A stretch of DNA of 49,022 bases from Syncephalis fuscata (Eukaryota; Zoopagomycota; Zoopagomycetes; Zoopagales; Piptocephalidaceae). Numbering within the stretch: position 1 is the first letter of the stretch; each line of letters begins with the position of its first letter. The notes under the pieces are model-generated. The model did no database searches, was not told the DNA's origin, and worked only from the letters and a program-made list of their open reading frames with translations. The translations under genes were made by a program, and so were the position numbers. This document shows, one piece after another, positions 48,974 to 49,022 of the stretch. The stretch lies in the NCBI GenBank assembly GCA_025786725.1, contig JAHLTZ010000074.1:1-49022 (forward strand), read 5' to 3'.

Positions 48974-49022
48974 ACTGGATTATTAATTAACACAGTTTAA
49001 CTTATAGTCTATATTCTATTAT
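48974..49022. repeat. TTAA-rich block at window edge
   Basis: Contains TTAATTAACAC and TAGTCTATATTCTAT, the latter shared with about 34410-34425. It shows that the DIRS element inserted into, or next to, a TTAA block and that repeat DNA continues beyond the window. Confidence 0.6.

Overview
This window looks like nuclear DNA from a fungus, probably an early-diverging lineage (Zoopagomycota or Mucoromycota are my guesses). It has an AT-rich background, many short GT-AG introns of about 45-95 nt, and fungal versions of conserved eukaryotic genes. It also carries DIRS-type and LINE-type retrotransposons. I see no bacterial, plastid or mitochondrial-genome features, no rRNA or tRNA genes, no CRISPR array and no telomeric repeat.

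Layout. Positions 1-2580 hold a tandem array of long palindromic units with a period near 1.14 kb. This is followed by a TTAA-rich low-complexity block (2581-3640) and a diverged copy of an AT-rich dispersed repeat (about 3640-6000). A gene island spans 7835-28501 with six genes: a PPR protein (minus), a WBP4/FBP21-type spliceosomal zinc-finger protein (plus), an AIM24-type mitochondrial protein (minus), a GGA-type VHS/GAT clathrin adaptor (plus), an F-box protein (plus) and a giant FMP27/Hobbit/BLTP2 bridge-like lipid transfer protein (plus). From about 30150 to 39415 there is a very large inverted repeat. A 5'-truncated LINE sits at its centre, flanked by an 11-bp target-site duplication (34488-34498 and 35458-35468). 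A pyrimidine-biased stretch (39416-41955) separates this from a third repeat copy, a further TTAA block, and an apparently intact DIRS-like tyrosine-recombinase retrotransposon on the minus strand (about 44490-48973). That element has gag, RT-RNase H and YR reading frames and 132-bp direct repeats.

The six genes are not a pathway. They are housekeeping functions in organelle RNA metabolism, pre-mRNA splicing, mitochondrial organisation, TGN-endosome sorting, ubiquitin-ligase targeting and ER-plasma-membrane lipid transfer. They are arranged as divergent pairs (PPR/WBP4 and AIM24/GGA), with WBP4 and AIM24 converging 75 bp apart. Gene models were assembled by hand from splice sites plus protein-family patterns.

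A recurring feature is that PPR, WBP4, AIM24, F-box and BLTP2 each need one to three single-base frame corrections. Almost all of these are one missing base, often at a short A or T run. After correction each total coding length is an exact multiple of three. I read this mainly as homopolymer error in the assembly, so these genes should not be called pseudogenes without read-level checking. The most unusual structure is the modular repeat system: TTAA-rich block plus about 3.3-kb AT-rich body, in head-to-head copies, together with the palindromic array. I cannot assign it to a named element class.
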